A stretch of 64,000 nt of DNA from Thuidium tamariscinum (Eukaryota > Streptophyta > Bryopsida > Hypnales > Thuidiaceae). Both the position numbers and the translations under genes were made by a program. The stretch's first letter is position 1. Every line of letters starts with the position of its first letter. The stretch spans positions 23,645,386 to 23,709,385 of the forward strand of contig OX344752.2 in assembly GCA_947034885.2 (NCBI GenBank). The letters run 5' to 3'. The notes under the pieces were generated by a model. It did not search any database. It saw only the letters and a program-made list of their open reading frames with translations, and was not told the origin of the DNA. Below are positions 25,298 through 37,368 of this stretch, piece by piece.

Positions 25298-25797
25298 TAG
25301 CCAATTTAAAGATCGCTGATCGGCAGCTTCAACTGACTTTCCATCTCTTCCTTTTTTGAGATCTGATTGTCGATGTAAAATGTAGCAGATTCAAGGTTCC
25401 TGTCATGGTGGGGATTTGTCATCGTGGGGGTGATTGATTGCTTTTCTGTATGAAGAAAAAGCTCTACAGTAGCAGAGTTGGATGTTTAGAAGAAGAGCTT
25501 GTTCGAATTGCATTTCATCAAAAGGTCACAGGCTCCGAATTTCTCAAAAATCTCAAGTGCGAGTCAGAGTTTGCTCTTCGAAAGCTCTGGATGTGGGTGT
25601 CTTGCGAAGAGGGGAGAGGTGGAGATCGTGATTGTCTTTAGGGTTTGGGAAAACGGGCATGCGGGGTGGCAAGGATCGTGTCGCCTCAATTTGAGCAGCT
25701 TGCCGTCGGCAGTAGCGCATTTCTAGAAATTATGGTGACAATTCGCTGTGGATTCATGCGGTTGTAAGTGATTTTAGTGATTTTAGGGTTTGGAGCT
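25298..25797 (+). promoter_or_regulatory. Promoter and 5' leader region of the PPPDE gene
   Basis: GC content rises at about 25,300 and stays high up to the ATG at 25,798. No firm TATA box or other element was identified. Short upstream frames start at 25,438 and 25,499. Confidence 0.35.
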
Positions 25798-27712
25798 ATG
25801 GCGGAGGTGACGCTGCACGTGTATGATGTGACCAATAGTGGAAGTGTGCGTGCAAACTCTGTCATCCTGGGGTTGAATCGATTCATGCGCGGCGGAATTG
25901 GAATTGGAGGCATCTTTCATGGTGCTGTGGAGGTGAGTGAATTTGCTGACCAATTGGACGATTCAGATTGAATTCGATGCTTTGCCTTTTCCTTAATTGC
26001 AACTCGTGTATGAATTTATGGAAGAAATATTTATTTTTTGCATAGATTTCTGAGGGATTGCTGTTCCTTGCAGTGTTGATTGTATTTTTCAATCTTTAGG
26101 GTGTTTTGTGGACAGGTTTACAGCAGGGAATGGTCATTTGGCTATTGCGAAGATTGCACAGGTGTCTTCCCCTGTCAACCGAAACGGAACCCCATGTACA
26201 CCTACCGAGAAAGTATATCTTTGGGAAGGACTGAATTGACGCGCTTGCGCGTGGAAGCCGTTGTGGGAGACCTGAGTCAAGAGTGGCCGGGGGATTCCTA
26301 CGATCTTCTGGCCCGGAATTGCAACCATTTCTGCGATGTTTTTTGTGACAGGCTTGGCGTGGAGAGAGTACCATGTAAGTGTTACTTTGTTTCAACTCCC
26401 AAAGAATTTATGGTTTGAAGATGATCGTATCGTGAGTAATTACCATTTAGATGGGGCCAAATATCCTATCACCAGAATCAATATAAACGTTGCATGTCTT
26501 GGTCAAGAAGAAAGAAATTTAAGACAAAAAAGAGTCCTGATATGACTGCTAAACAAACGTGAATGCCAGTTTGAGCTTCTTGGTCCTTTAGGCGTTAACT
26601 CTGTTAAATTCTCCAAGCATGTTGGGTGAGTATGTTGTGTGAACAAGGGAGATTTGTCAATTGTCTTCCATTTTGAAGTGCACGGCCCAGTTTTTTAATG
26701 GATAAACTTTAACGCTGATTTTCTTGGACGTGTGTTGACAGTATGGGTGAACAGATTTGCGAATGCTGGTGATGCCACTTTCATAGCAGTTGACAATACT
26801 TTAGAACGGGTAAAGTATATCATTCTTTTTACTGGGTGTCACTTCTGCACATCGTAAGTCCCAAGTTGTTTATTATGCTTGAAGATTTGGGGTCATCTAA
26901 GCCTCCATCGTCAAGCCTCCATCATAATGTCTGTATCATAAGATCTGCTTCTTCTGTATACGGAGGTGATTTGGCATTCTTATTTCTCTTGATTTGTCAA
27001 ATGGTTGCTTAAACCCGTACAGACCAAGGATGCATGGTTTGGAAACGACCAATTCAATTGATTGTGCTGTGAAAAATATAATTCTGATGGGGCCAAATTT
27101 TATACCACTGTATTCAATGAACACTGCATGTCTTTGTAGAAGGAGAAAAAAATTGGGCAAAACTAAGTCTAAATATGACCTACTCTAAACTGCTATGGAG
27201 CATGGTTGCGATAATTTTTTCAACATTTCTGAATCTTTCTGAATTGAGAGTTCCAAAGGTGATCATAGCCTACTTCAAAGAGATTTGAGCTTGAAATTTG
27301 GTTGGAAAGGATAAAATGTGTGTCCATCTGATAAAAACTAGTAAATGACGCTGTTCACCTTTGTGTTTCCTTCTCTTGTATTTGGTGATTTTGTAATTTT
27401 CTGACGCAAGGGTTTTCCTTACGACAGTTGAGGCAAGCCAAAGATGAGGTGTTATCAGCGAGCAGCCGTGCTATGCAATTCATGTTTGGATCGCCTGCAT
27501 CGTCCTCAGCAACTCCCCGCTTGGACTCCACAACGCCAGACACACCTGGTAATTCAAGCATCTGTTCGCCTTTACTGCGATTTCCACTACAACTTTCCTT
27601 AACTAGTTCGCCGTCATCATCTGTGGACAGTGGCAGTAGAGATGGAAGTATCATATCTTCCTCTGATGATGACGACGCTGTGGAACAACCACCACCACCA
27701 CCAGTACCGTGA
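25798..27712 (+). CDS. PPPDE thiol peptidase (DeSI-like), four exons, 248 aa
   Basis: Exons 25798-25932, 26116-26374, 26742-26809 and 27428-27712 join in frame to 248 residues. The PPPDE fold covers about residues 3-150. The probable catalytic His is H41 in GGIFHGAVE and the probable nucleophile is C114 in LLARNCNHFCD. The segments EWSFGYCE, NPMYTYRES and EWPGDSYDLL are typical of plant members, and the block ends in WVNRFANAGD. Family members are cysteine isopeptidases, some acting on SUMO (DeSI) or ubiquitin; the substrate here is unknown. Exon 4 adds a tail rich in Ser, Thr, Asp and Pro that ends with an acidic DDDDA and a PPPPPVP run. The start was chosen because it begins right at the domain and is the first in-frame ATG. 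No signal peptide or membrane segment is visible. Confidence 0.92.
26402..26570. repeat. Intron 2 segment related to one in intron 3
   Basis: 'gatggggccaaatatcct', 'tcaatataaacgttgcatgt' and a following 'gatatgactgctaaac' have counterparts in the same order at 26,995-27,200 in intron 3. Confidence 0.4.
26995..27200. repeat. Intron 3 segment related to one in intron 2
   Basis: 'gatggggccaaattttatac', 'tcaatgaacactgcatgt' and 'aatatgacctactctaaact' parallel the intron 2 segment. It is either an intronic duplication or two copies of one small element. Confidence 0.4.
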
Positions 27713-28333
27713 GATGCTTTTGTACAGAAACTCATCTTTTTCTGGGAGATTGATGCATTGCAAAAAGGAAGGTACACTTTTATATGGGTCTCTCACCGTG
27801 CCAGCGTAGTGTACAGAAATTTCTCCAGGTTCAAGAGTCTGTTCCTGATAAAATCAGTATGCCTGACTTAGTAGATAGAATGTCGTGTGCCTGTTTCCAA
27901 CTTCGGTGTTGGGTTTGCTCTACCGGTGTCGGTATCTGCATCTACGAGTAGTCTGCGTAAGCAATCTGCATCTGTCGGCCGGGACTATTATAAGCTATAA
28001 TAAGGGCAAATTGGAGCGAAGTGGAGTTGCTGATATGTTTGAAAGTGCTAAATTAGCACCCAAACTGCCGGTATTGTTTTACAAGATTGTGGTTGACATT
28101 TTCATGTCTCATTTTAAATAAAACAGCAGGGTGTACGTCTTTGCATATCGGCTTTTGGATGGACATTTGGCAATTGACATGGGGCTTGGCTTTTGTGGCT
28201 TTTGTAATTTTTCAAATATCAAGATGTCATTTATACCTTGACTGCTGCAAGTGAGGGCTTCAGGTTAACGTATCCTCTCATCGAAGTGTGCATAATCCAC
28301 ACTGTTGCTGGCAATCAGTGTGGATGGACCATG
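27713..28333 (+). other. 3' flank of the PPPDE gene
   Basis: Probably 3' untranslated sequence and spacer. 'aaataaaac' at about 28,117 could serve as polyadenylation signal. No further frame is recognised. Confidence 0.35.
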
Positions 28334-28375
28334 GTGTGTGTGTGTGTGTGTGTGTGGGGTGGGGGGGGGGGGGGG
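28334..28375. repeat. (GT)n microsatellite followed by poly-G
   Basis: About eleven GT units run into GGGGTG and then about 17 G. The length is likely to be unreliable. Confidence 0.9.
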
Positions 28376-28484
28376 ACAGAGCAGTGAGGAGGCTGCATCT
28401 TCTTCATCGTTCATATTTCCAATTTTTTCATAGCTCCCAATTTTTTCTGGATTGTTTGTTGTGTATTAAAGTCTGCCAAACATT

Positions 28485-28625
28485 TGGTCAGTTGAGTGGA
28501 AAATTGCAGACATTGACAAAACTTTCATCCTTGAGCTCAAGTTGTTGCGCAAAATGAATCTAAGCTTAGACTCATTTTGCAAGGGCGAGTTGAGGCAACT
28601 TCTCAAGAATGTTATGGATGGGTTG
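28485..28625. repeat. Dispersed segment shared with 48,505-48,630
   Basis: 'gacattgacaaaactttcat', 'gctcaagttgttgcgcaaaa' and 'aagaatgttatggatgg' align in order with 'gatattgacaaatcttttta', 'gctcaagatgctatgcgaaa' and 'aagattgttatgaattg' downstream of the second REV7 gene. The match may mark a small old element lying 3' of both genes. Confidence 0.35.
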
Positions 28626-29000
28626 TATAGGTTGTACACACCCTGTACCTCGTAGAAGAAAAAGACCGAGAGGAGCGGGTGGAAGCCCTGAGAGAAAACG
28701 AAGGGGGAAACGCCCAACGAGTGAGGGATGCCCAAGCAGGGCATCCGAGAGAGGAGGACGCCCTTTCCTCCAACTCAACGAAGGATGTGTGTTCTCCCGG
28801 AAGGGCAGAATTATATTGCTTGGGTTTTGGGTTGTATTATTCATGTCTTTGGGTATATGGGAGCTTCTGGCCAGAAAACATGTGTTCAGGGTACTAACTT
28901 AAGACTCCCATTTTATACCCATTTTTTTTCATTTTTTGGGTTGTATTTTGTATCCATTCTTTTTCACTTTTGGGGTATGATAGGTTTTCTATAAGGGAAT
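28626..29000. other. GC-richer patch, no recognised gene
   Basis: 28,640-28,790 is purine- and GC-rich (aagaccgagaggagcggg and similar) and opens frames in several phases with basic composition. Nothing resembles a known family. It may be a repeat fragment. Confidence 0.25.
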
Positions 29001-32000
29001 AGTCGATGTCCAGATTAGATGGTGGAACTGAACATAATATTGTTTACCAATGAGGCAAAGGTCCCTACATTGAACAAAATTGTCTTAGATGGCTCCTCCT
29101 CAATCAACGTCAATTTTTCGAGGAATTGGTGAGTCCCTCCCAAGTATCTAGTAAAGCATATTACCTTCCTAACATAGGGAGGACCATTGCCTACTTATGC
29201 AATGTTACATATTGTAGAACAAATGGTTGGTGAATACATGAGTGATGCCAAAAAAATATTTGAATCATATACTTGTGCATTTAGATAAAATAATTGAAAA
29301 GAACCTATGACATTTTATACCTTTGGCAATATTGTTGTATTTATGTAGGGAGTGTACCCTACTTATCATTGAACAACAAGATTGTGACTTGTATCATTAG
29401 GTCAAGGAATCTAATTATGAATAGGTAGAAGCAAGATGATTGGTGGAATAAATTGAAAAAATAAAAATAAAGTAGCTCACATTTACTCTAGCTTCAAGCA
29501 ACTTTTAACTTCATATGTTGTACAAATAAAAAAGTTTGTAGGTAATTGAAAGTCATTATTCTTTGGTGCTAAGAGACATTTTCTAGTGAAAAGCTTTTAG
29601 TTTAGAAACTTTCAAGAACCTAAATTGTTTTGGAGATTTTTTTTCCACTAAAACACACAATGTTGCCACCTCTATTGAAGTTTGTGTATTATATTTATAT
29701 TTCTTGTTTTGTTTTGCATGCTACTCCACATCAATTGTACTAGTATCATTTAGATTCCTAACAAAATAGGATTGGCTAGTTCAAAGTGCATATCCAAAAT
29801 TGTACCCTTATACATGTGTATATTTAATAGATAGTCATTACAAAATGTTCAATAATATGACATTTGAAATCAAAGCATGAATTTGAAAAAGATTCCATTT
29901 GGAATTGACCTTTTATAATTTTGAATACAATAATTAAATTCTATCTTTGGATTATACCTAAGTTAAGTTACAATTTTTCTATGTATGACTAAAAAATTAA
30001 ATCTCATTTATATACAATCATAAGTGTCAAAATGTAGTGATCTCAATAATAGTTCACCTTTATTTATACAAACAAATGAAAGGATTGTGCAGGTGTTGTA
30101 ATGTCATCTATCATTGATAGCCAACGGGTCTCCATTCTATTGTAAGTTGTGAACATAGCTTGATGTACTTATGCAAGAATTGATGCACTTATATTTGTAC
30201 TAGATATAGTAGTTCCATTCTATGATTTCTAAATAATTCAAATCAATCACATTTTTGTGAATATCAACAATCCTCTTTGATATTTATTTATTTAAATTAA
30301 AAATGAACGTTACTTTGCATTTTTAATAAAATGATACCATTTAGGCAATATGAAAATCATTTTGAGATACTTTGGTTTAGACTCCTAATATATGATAATA
30401 TTACACTATAGTATATATAATATTACATTGTTTACCTTTTCATCAATAGAAGTGTTTAATTCTTGAGTTTCGACTTTCCTAATTCTTGAAATAAGGTGAC
30501 CCTAAGCTAGCACAATGTAATACAATCACACTTCTCATAATTTAAATTCCATATTTGTATAAATGGTTGTAGTTTTTTATTTCAATACTTCTTGTGTGCA
30601 TAAAGTTTGCTACATTAACCATTGATGAAACTATTTGTGTCAAATGTCACTATACTTTTTAGATGCACCACTAGTCAAATACAATTATCATATGACATGA
30701 ACATATTGACATGATTGACAATTGGCATTTGAACTTTTCTATTTGCATATTGCTAATAACTACTCCCCACTGTTCCAATACAATAAGAGAGGTTTGACTA
30801 TAACAATATTTTCAATATGTTGCCAATGAATCAGGCAAAGGATTAGAACTCCAAGTTTGCAGCAACTATGGAGGGCAGTGTTCCGCATTCCCCAAAATTC
30901 TGATTTCCTCCAATTGAATCAACAAGGCTTAACTCCTAGTATGCATTTGGAGTCCAATGCTTCTTCTAGAGAGGACCCTCTTTTGCAACTGCCATCCAAT
31001 TCTACAACAAGGCACAACATCTTCTAAAGAGGGAAATTCAACATCAATACTATATACATGCCAATACATCAAACTATTACCAAGTACTATTTGTCCTAGT
31101 ATTTCAATGGAAGTTTCTTGTAGAATATCCCTTTATGGATAACTCCTAGATGTTCAACCAACTAATGAGTGGATGGTGAATGAGCTGAGAAGTGTACTTC
31201 ATCCTATTTAATCCTATTGAAAAAGTTTGACAAAAAAATAGGTTAATATATAAACCAAATAAAGAAATGCATGAATATATAATTGATATAGATATTTTAG
31301 AGGAGTTACAATTGCTTACAATGATTTTAAAAATGATCACACAAAATCTTTTGTTTAAGCATATAAAAGTTAAATCTAAAGCTTTCATATGTATTAATAA
31401 CACATTTGTGAATATGCCAATATTAACCAAGAAATAGAAATAACCATTATTAAATGATTGGATCCAAACCTTCGATATTTCTTTGCAATAAACTCATTGA
31501 TTAACTCAATTATCAAATATGTTTTGTAATAGTTAATCTAATTTTTTGCAACAAAGACATCATTAACCCCTAAAGGACCAATTATCTATTCAAGGGATAT
31601 TGCAAACTTATGCATGTGATTATGAAGTCAAATTGGTCAGTGTTTTTGAATTTTAAAATAAATATGGGTATTCCTTTGAGAGGATTTTTTCAACTTATTT
31701 TCATCATGGTGTACTATAATTTAGTATGGTTGAGGTATAAATAATACTTTAATTCTTTAGGTATTATTTTATTGATGTGAAAATTTGAAGCTTATTATGG
31801 TTGTAAGTTTATATATATGAATGTGCATTTATATCTAAAAACCACACATATCTTCATCATATTTTATTTAGGCAACATATTTTTCAAAAGCAATACTATT
31901 TAAGACTATAGAAATGGAGTTTGGAAAACAACGATACTACCAAAATGAATGCCATATAAATAGTACTTTGTTGGCCTAGAAGGGAACTAGGATGTCATCT

Positions 32001-33434
32001 TAGTGCTAGAGCAATACCAATATTACTCAAGCTCATGGTGCTCACCACCTTGAGTTCATGAGCAATTTTGAAATGTGTACTTATTCCAAGTCTTGCAATA
32101 TATTTTTATTTAGCACATGGGTTTGCATAATTGTGATTTTGCTATGTCAAATGGAGGTTGTTTTTGAAATATGGATAAGGCAATTTGTTTGTTCTTCATT
32201 ATTAATTTATTATTTTATTGTGTTTCAAAGGTAAAATTAAGTATATTATGCTTGCTTCATGCTTACTTCACTCGAAATCTTGTATGTGCACTTTCCTCAT
32301 TTGCTTGCATTTCTTTCTTTGACCATTGATCTATTGATTGCATCTACTTTGTAGGATTTGTTGAAATTTTGGACAAGGCTTTAATATGGCTTTGAAGCCA
32401 AAAAAGAAGGTCCCCTCCTTCAAGCAATGTCCCCTCATATTCTTAAGCCAAGGCAAGTTCATCACCCAAGCAATAAAAGACATAAAAAATGTTCAAGTTG
32501 TGAGTTGTCAAATCTCCACTTCTATCGATGAGACAACAATATGTGCTCCTATAATTAAGTAACCAAGGTTGTTAATAAAATAGAAATAGAAGATGTCACA
32601 CAAAAACATGAATATCAATACAATGGTTGATTGACAAAAGAAATACAACAAAAGTAAGTTTGGTGTAAGACATCCTTTGTTGCTTCATTTCACCAAATTG
32701 TAGCTTTTATATTGTTATTTGTCATACCCATTTGAATGTCAAATGCACTCTTCTAGTTTAATTGTCATTGCATTGGAGCTCGCATTAGAATTTGATCTTC
32801 ACTTTTTTTGAAATCATTGTAGATTTGCTTGTACAAAACCTTTAGCCACATTGCCATTGCCTTGGAATCTTTAATTTTTGATGTGAATAGTATTTCCTTT
32901 CAGACAATGTTTGCTAACTTTTGTGATTTGAAAATGTACAAATAGGGATACTAATTATGAAGATTGGGCCTTGGTGTTTTTTTGATATAAGCAACCTCCA
33001 ACCAAATCTAACAACTTTGAAAGTGTCAAATATAGAACTTAGAGTAGAGTAAATGGAAATGATGTATTCCTTGATGCAAAAGGCAAAGTTTTGGGGGAAT
33101 ATTAGGAATGAGTGATGGCTAAATGTAAAGTGCCTAAGTAAATAATTATGAAGGGTGACTATTGTGATTTTAAACACAAAAAATCATACTTAGTAGGTGT
33201 ATGCAAGTTTCCAAGTATTTAATATCCAAACAATAGTAGGTCAAGGCACACCTTCAAAGCACAAAGAAGTTCAATTGGTGATAATATTTCACGTACTTTC
33301 CTTTGGATGCCAATTGCAAGGCTTGATAATCTCATTGGAACTATATTTTTGAGTCAAGCTTAATAATTTTAAAATCAAGAAGTATGTGAAATTTATATTG
33401 ACTTTTATAGTGCCCCTTGAATTTGGTTCATCCT
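29001..33434. other. AT-rich spacer, no gene seen
   Basis: No coding frame of note in 4.4 kb. A single family A end, TTAACCCCTAAAGGACCAA, stands at 31,563-31,581 without a partner that I could find. 29,100-29,240 resembles 8,420-8,530. The remainder is unassigned. Confidence 0.45.
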
Positions 33435-34387
33435 TTAACCCCTAAAGGTTTTGGACTATGTTTTCACCAAAACCGCTTCAAAACTGTCATTTTTTAGACA
33501 ACTATCAAATTTTTAGAAAAAAACAATTTTTGACAAAAATAACCTTAGGATCTTTTAGATAACAAGTTTAAGAATATGTGGAAAAAATTTCAGCAATTTC
33601 TGCCGTGTAGATTGCAAGATATTAGTGTTTAAAGTCACAGAAATCATTTTTTTACCACTGCGGAAATCCGGGCAGCTGCACTTCAGAAGACCATATTTGT
33701 GTGGAAAAATGTCCAAAATGATTGTAACTCTTTGGATTCATTTTTCAAGTGAAATTGGCTACATGCTTGAAAATTTTCAGATCATTTGAAATCGTACAAC
33801 ATATAGGAAAAAAATAGTAAGTAGAAAGAAGTAGAAAATGAGCCAAAACACTAAATTATTAACAATTTATTTATAGAGTTAAAAAAAAGACAATCCCAAT
33901 GGTTGTAATGTTGTGTTAAACAATATACACCCATAGTTTTTATTTTTTTTCAAAAATATTAAAAATTGAATTAAATAAAGAATTTCAAATTTTTTTTGTA
34001 GTGTAGAGATTTTATAACTAGCCAAAACTACCTCAAACTAAAAATCCTCATAACTTTTGACTCATTAATCAGAATGGAATGATTCAAAGGTTTCCACTTT
34101 GATGAAAATCAAAGAAACCAATTTCAAATTTTAATTTCTTAAAAAAGTAATTTTTGAAGAAGTTTTTTTTGCTGCCCGGGCTGCCCACCGAGTAGAGAAA
34201 TTAGATATCAACCAATAACTTTTTCACTATCTAGTCAAAAGTTATGAAAATTGTTGGGCCTTAAAGCTACTCCTCGGGCACATGTTGTGTAAAAATTTCA
34301 GAGAAAAAAACCAAAAACTCCATCTGTAATGAGCTGCCCGAAATCGCTATGTTGCCAAAAAACGCAGTTTGGTCCTTTAGGGGTTAA
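33435..34387. mobile_element. TTAA-flanked piggyBac-like element, family A (best full copy)
   Basis: It is flanked by TTAA at 33,435-33,438 and 34,384-34,387. The left end is CCCCTAAAGGTTTTGG. The right end is ccaaactgcg reversed, reading cagtttggtcctttagggg, so the perfect terminal inverted repeat is 10 bp, CCCCTAAAGG. The body is 945 bp, AT-rich, and carries no transposase frame. TTAA target duplication and short CCC-starting ends are the hallmarks of the piggyBac superfamily in established usage; membership here is inferred. The body recurs, in either orientation, at 215, 35,587, 37,899 and 38,443, with relatives at 5,304 and 61,633. Confidence 0.75.
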
Positions 34388-35586
34388 TGATTGAGACTGT
34401 TTTTCAAAACTTTCATATTTTTTTGTTGCATAGATGAATATTTAACCAACTTAAGAGCCACATACATCCACCAAAAACTTCATTATAACCAAGAAGTATT
34501 GTGTATTGATATTTCCTATCAATCTTCTTCAATAAAAAATTTGGATGATAATGTAGCTTGTAAAAAATTTGAAATATACTTTTTATCATTCCAAATTATT
34601 GGCATCAAACATTTGAAATTACATTCAATTCAATGCCATTTTTTTTATTAGTCTACAAACAACAAAGGACTCTATCCAAGTTAATTCAATTCGCACAATC
34701 CACTAATTGTTTTATATTGCATTTTTTACTCAAAATTAATTTATTCTTATTTGTTTAGTACCAATTGGAAGAAGAACCAAGCACCCCAAAGTCTTATAAT
34801 CATTGAAATTTTGAAAATAGATTTTGTTCTAGTTGGAAAATACAATATATAAAACTTACTATGTATTTTTGTGGAAAAAAGGTAGAAAAACATAATTCTA
34901 GAAACAAATGCATTTTATTTGTGAATACAAGTACACAATTTTGATTTATAAACATTTGAATTTCCTACTTACAATAGTGCAAGACTCATTACATTGATTC
35001 ATCCTACTTGTGCATAAGACATCAATTTGATCAAAATCATAATATTTTGTAATGGTAATAGTTCAAATATTAATGCATCACACCAAATTATATATAAGAG
35101 ATATATTCTAGTAATATTAATTTTGTAGGTGACACTAATATTCTATTCTACAAGAAAAGGAAGAACTCCAATTTTGAATGAGTTGACTAAAATAAAGATT
35201 TTGTTGACTAAAGATTCTATAATTGACTCCCAAAAGTTTGTAAAATTTACCTTTATACTTTTTCCTTCAATATTCATACGATTGAGTGAAAATGAATTAA
35301 CTTGTGTAGGATCTAAATTACAGAAAAATGCCCAATCCAAAGCAAACTTCTATGTTTTTTTGTTGAAATCCAACATTGATTTTGATTTTTCCAAAGTTGT
35401 AATTGCCATTGCTATATATCACATATTTTTAGTTTTACTTAAGATGAAAAATCTAGAACATCAAAAAATGTCCTTATATCTATTTCTCACAAATAGACTT
35501 CTATTGAAATTGACTTTCAAGATGCCATGAACCCCTTAAAAACAAGATCCATTGCCAACTTATCAAACATCATGTTTGAGGATAGT
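34388..35586. other. AT-rich spacer, no gene seen
   Basis: One longer frame at 35,129-35,530 is rich in Phe, Ile, Leu and Lys, as expected by chance in AT-rich DNA, and has no recognisable motif. Confidence 0.4.
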
Positions 35587-35703
35587 TTAATCCCTAAAGC
35601 CCTAAATTGCATTTTTTAGCAACATAGCAATTTCAGACAGCTCATTACAAATGGAGATTTTTTTTTTTGAAATTTTTACAAAACATTTTTCCCAAGAGTA
35701 GCT

Positions 35704-36285
35704 TTAACCCTTTAAGGACCGTGGTTGATTTGAGGGGTGATTGCAATTTCTTTACACAATTCTTGAAAAATCCCATTTTGTAATCATTCTATGAATGTAA
35801 TTTTAAACCAAATTGTATGAATTGGTTCTATAGGACAAATCCTTGAATCAAACAAAAAATAGAAGCGATCCAACTGTTCACATCTTTGGAATTAATTTTC
35901 AAAGATTAATGTGTTGCAAATAGCCTCTAGCAATGGTGCTAAATAGGGTTTGTCACAATTGGACATATATTTCACCAAATGCTTCAAAAATTGATCCTAA
36001 ACCTTCCAATTAGTTCTTTCACACATATAAGTAGTCATCTTTTACATTCATTATATATTCTTTTGCAATATTTTACATATGAAGGGCCAAACAATTTAAG
36101 TTCAGACTAGCATAGCTAATGCATTTTTGTACGCATTTCCTTGAAAATGGCTTTGTTAGAAGCATACAAAGACACTCTAATTGTGTTGTTCTCTAAGTTT
36201 TAGAAATGAGATGTTCTATAATTAATAATAGACAAAAAGTGCAAAAATCAACCCAAAAGTGATCGACCAGTCCTTAAAGGGTTTA
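35704..36285. mobile_element. Nested TTAA element with CCCTTTAAGGAC ends, 574 bp body
   Basis: Ends are CCCTTTAAGGACCGTGG on the left and cagtccttaaaggg on the right, an inverted repeat of 12 bp. It lies between TTAA (35,704-35,707) and TTTA (36,282-36,285, one base changed). The sister copies at 38,571 and 38,014 read gctttaaggtcc and gctttaaggccc without insert, so the empty target is seen. No transposase frame. Confidence 0.75.
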
Positions 36286-36467
36286 GGCCCAACAATTTTC
36301 AGAACTTTTGATTACATGGTAAAAGTGTTATGGCATAATATGTCATTTTCTTTACTCAATAGGCAACCAAGGTACCTAAGAAACTTCTTTAGGTATAATT
36401 ATTTTAAGAAACATAAATTTGAAACTGGTTTATAAATTTATATTTAAGTGGAAATCTTTCAATTCAT

Positions 36468-36739
36468 CATAAGAGTTTTTTTGGCCGTACTGGGAGATTG
36501 CAAGTTCCTAGACTAAAAGAATTCGCTGAAATCTGTTCCACAGGCAATCTGAATCAAATAATAATATTTTATTATTATTTTCCAAAATTAAACAATTTTT
36601 TAATAAATTAATAAATATTTGTTATTCTTTTATTTTTAAATTTAAATTTTATTTCTTTAATCTGGCCAACAATGACTAGTTCACAAATTGGGGAACGGGA
36701 TTGAAATAGTCTCTTAAAACCCTGAAAAAACCTCTTATG
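36468..36739. mobile_element. Inverted-repeat MITE, family C, copy 3, nested in a family A element
   Basis: It begins CATAAGAGTTTTTTTGG and ends aaaaaacctcttatg. A gttcc-type motif near the left and gggaac near the right match the other family C copies. It interrupts the family A body between 'gaaatctttcaattcat' and 'ccaattttgattaatgag'; uninterrupted copies read ttaatcattccattttgatt at about 38,748. Confidence 0.7.
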
Positions 36740-37368
36740 CCAATTTTGATTAATGAGTCAAAAGTTATGAGGGGTTCTAGTTTGTGGTAGTTTGTGGGTA
36801 GTTATGGAATCTTGACTCTAAAAAGAAAAGCTTGAAATTCTTTATTTAATTCAATTTTTAATATTTTTGAAAAAAAAAATGGGGGAAATATTTTTTATTA
36901 CAATATTACAACCATCAAGATTGGCATTTTTCATTTCCATAAACAAATTGTTCACAATTTAGTATTTTGAAGCATTTTCTATTTCTTTTTATTTTACTAT
37001 TTTTTTCCTATATGTTGTACAATTCCAAATGATTTGAGCATATAGCCAACTTGCATTGAAGATTGAATTCAAAGAGTAACCACCATTTTGAACATTTATT
37101 CATACAAATGTGACCTTGTGAAGTGCAACTAGTTGAGTTTTCAAAGGGATAAAAAATGAATTTTTGCCAATTCAAATGTTAATATCTTGCAATCTACACA
37201 GTAGAAAATTTGGAAATTTTTTCCACATCTTTTCAAACTACCTTACTACAAGATCATACAATTGCATGTGTCCAAAAATGTTTTTTTCTAAAATTTTGCA
37301 CTTGTATTAGAAATTGCAATTTTGGAGCGTTTTTGGTGAAAACATAGTCAAAAACCTTAAGGGGTTAA

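Larger units (their letters stand above)
35587..37368. mobile_element. Family A TTAA element, interrupted by two later insertions
   Basis: The left end is TTAATCCCTAAAGCCCTAAA at 35,587. The right end is aaaaaccttaaggggTTAA closing at 37,368. Inserts at 35,704-36,285 and 36,468-36,739 account for about 850 bp; removing them leaves about 930 bp, the expected family length. Orientation is opposite to the 33,435 copy. 'gagtagcttta ... ggcccaacaattttcag' and later 'gattaatgagtcaaaagtta' align with 38,560-38,800. Confidence 0.7.

Noticed and set aside
35129-35530. 133-codon frame on the + strand
   Set aside because: AT-driven composition (F, I, L, K, N) and no family resemblance; lies among repeats.
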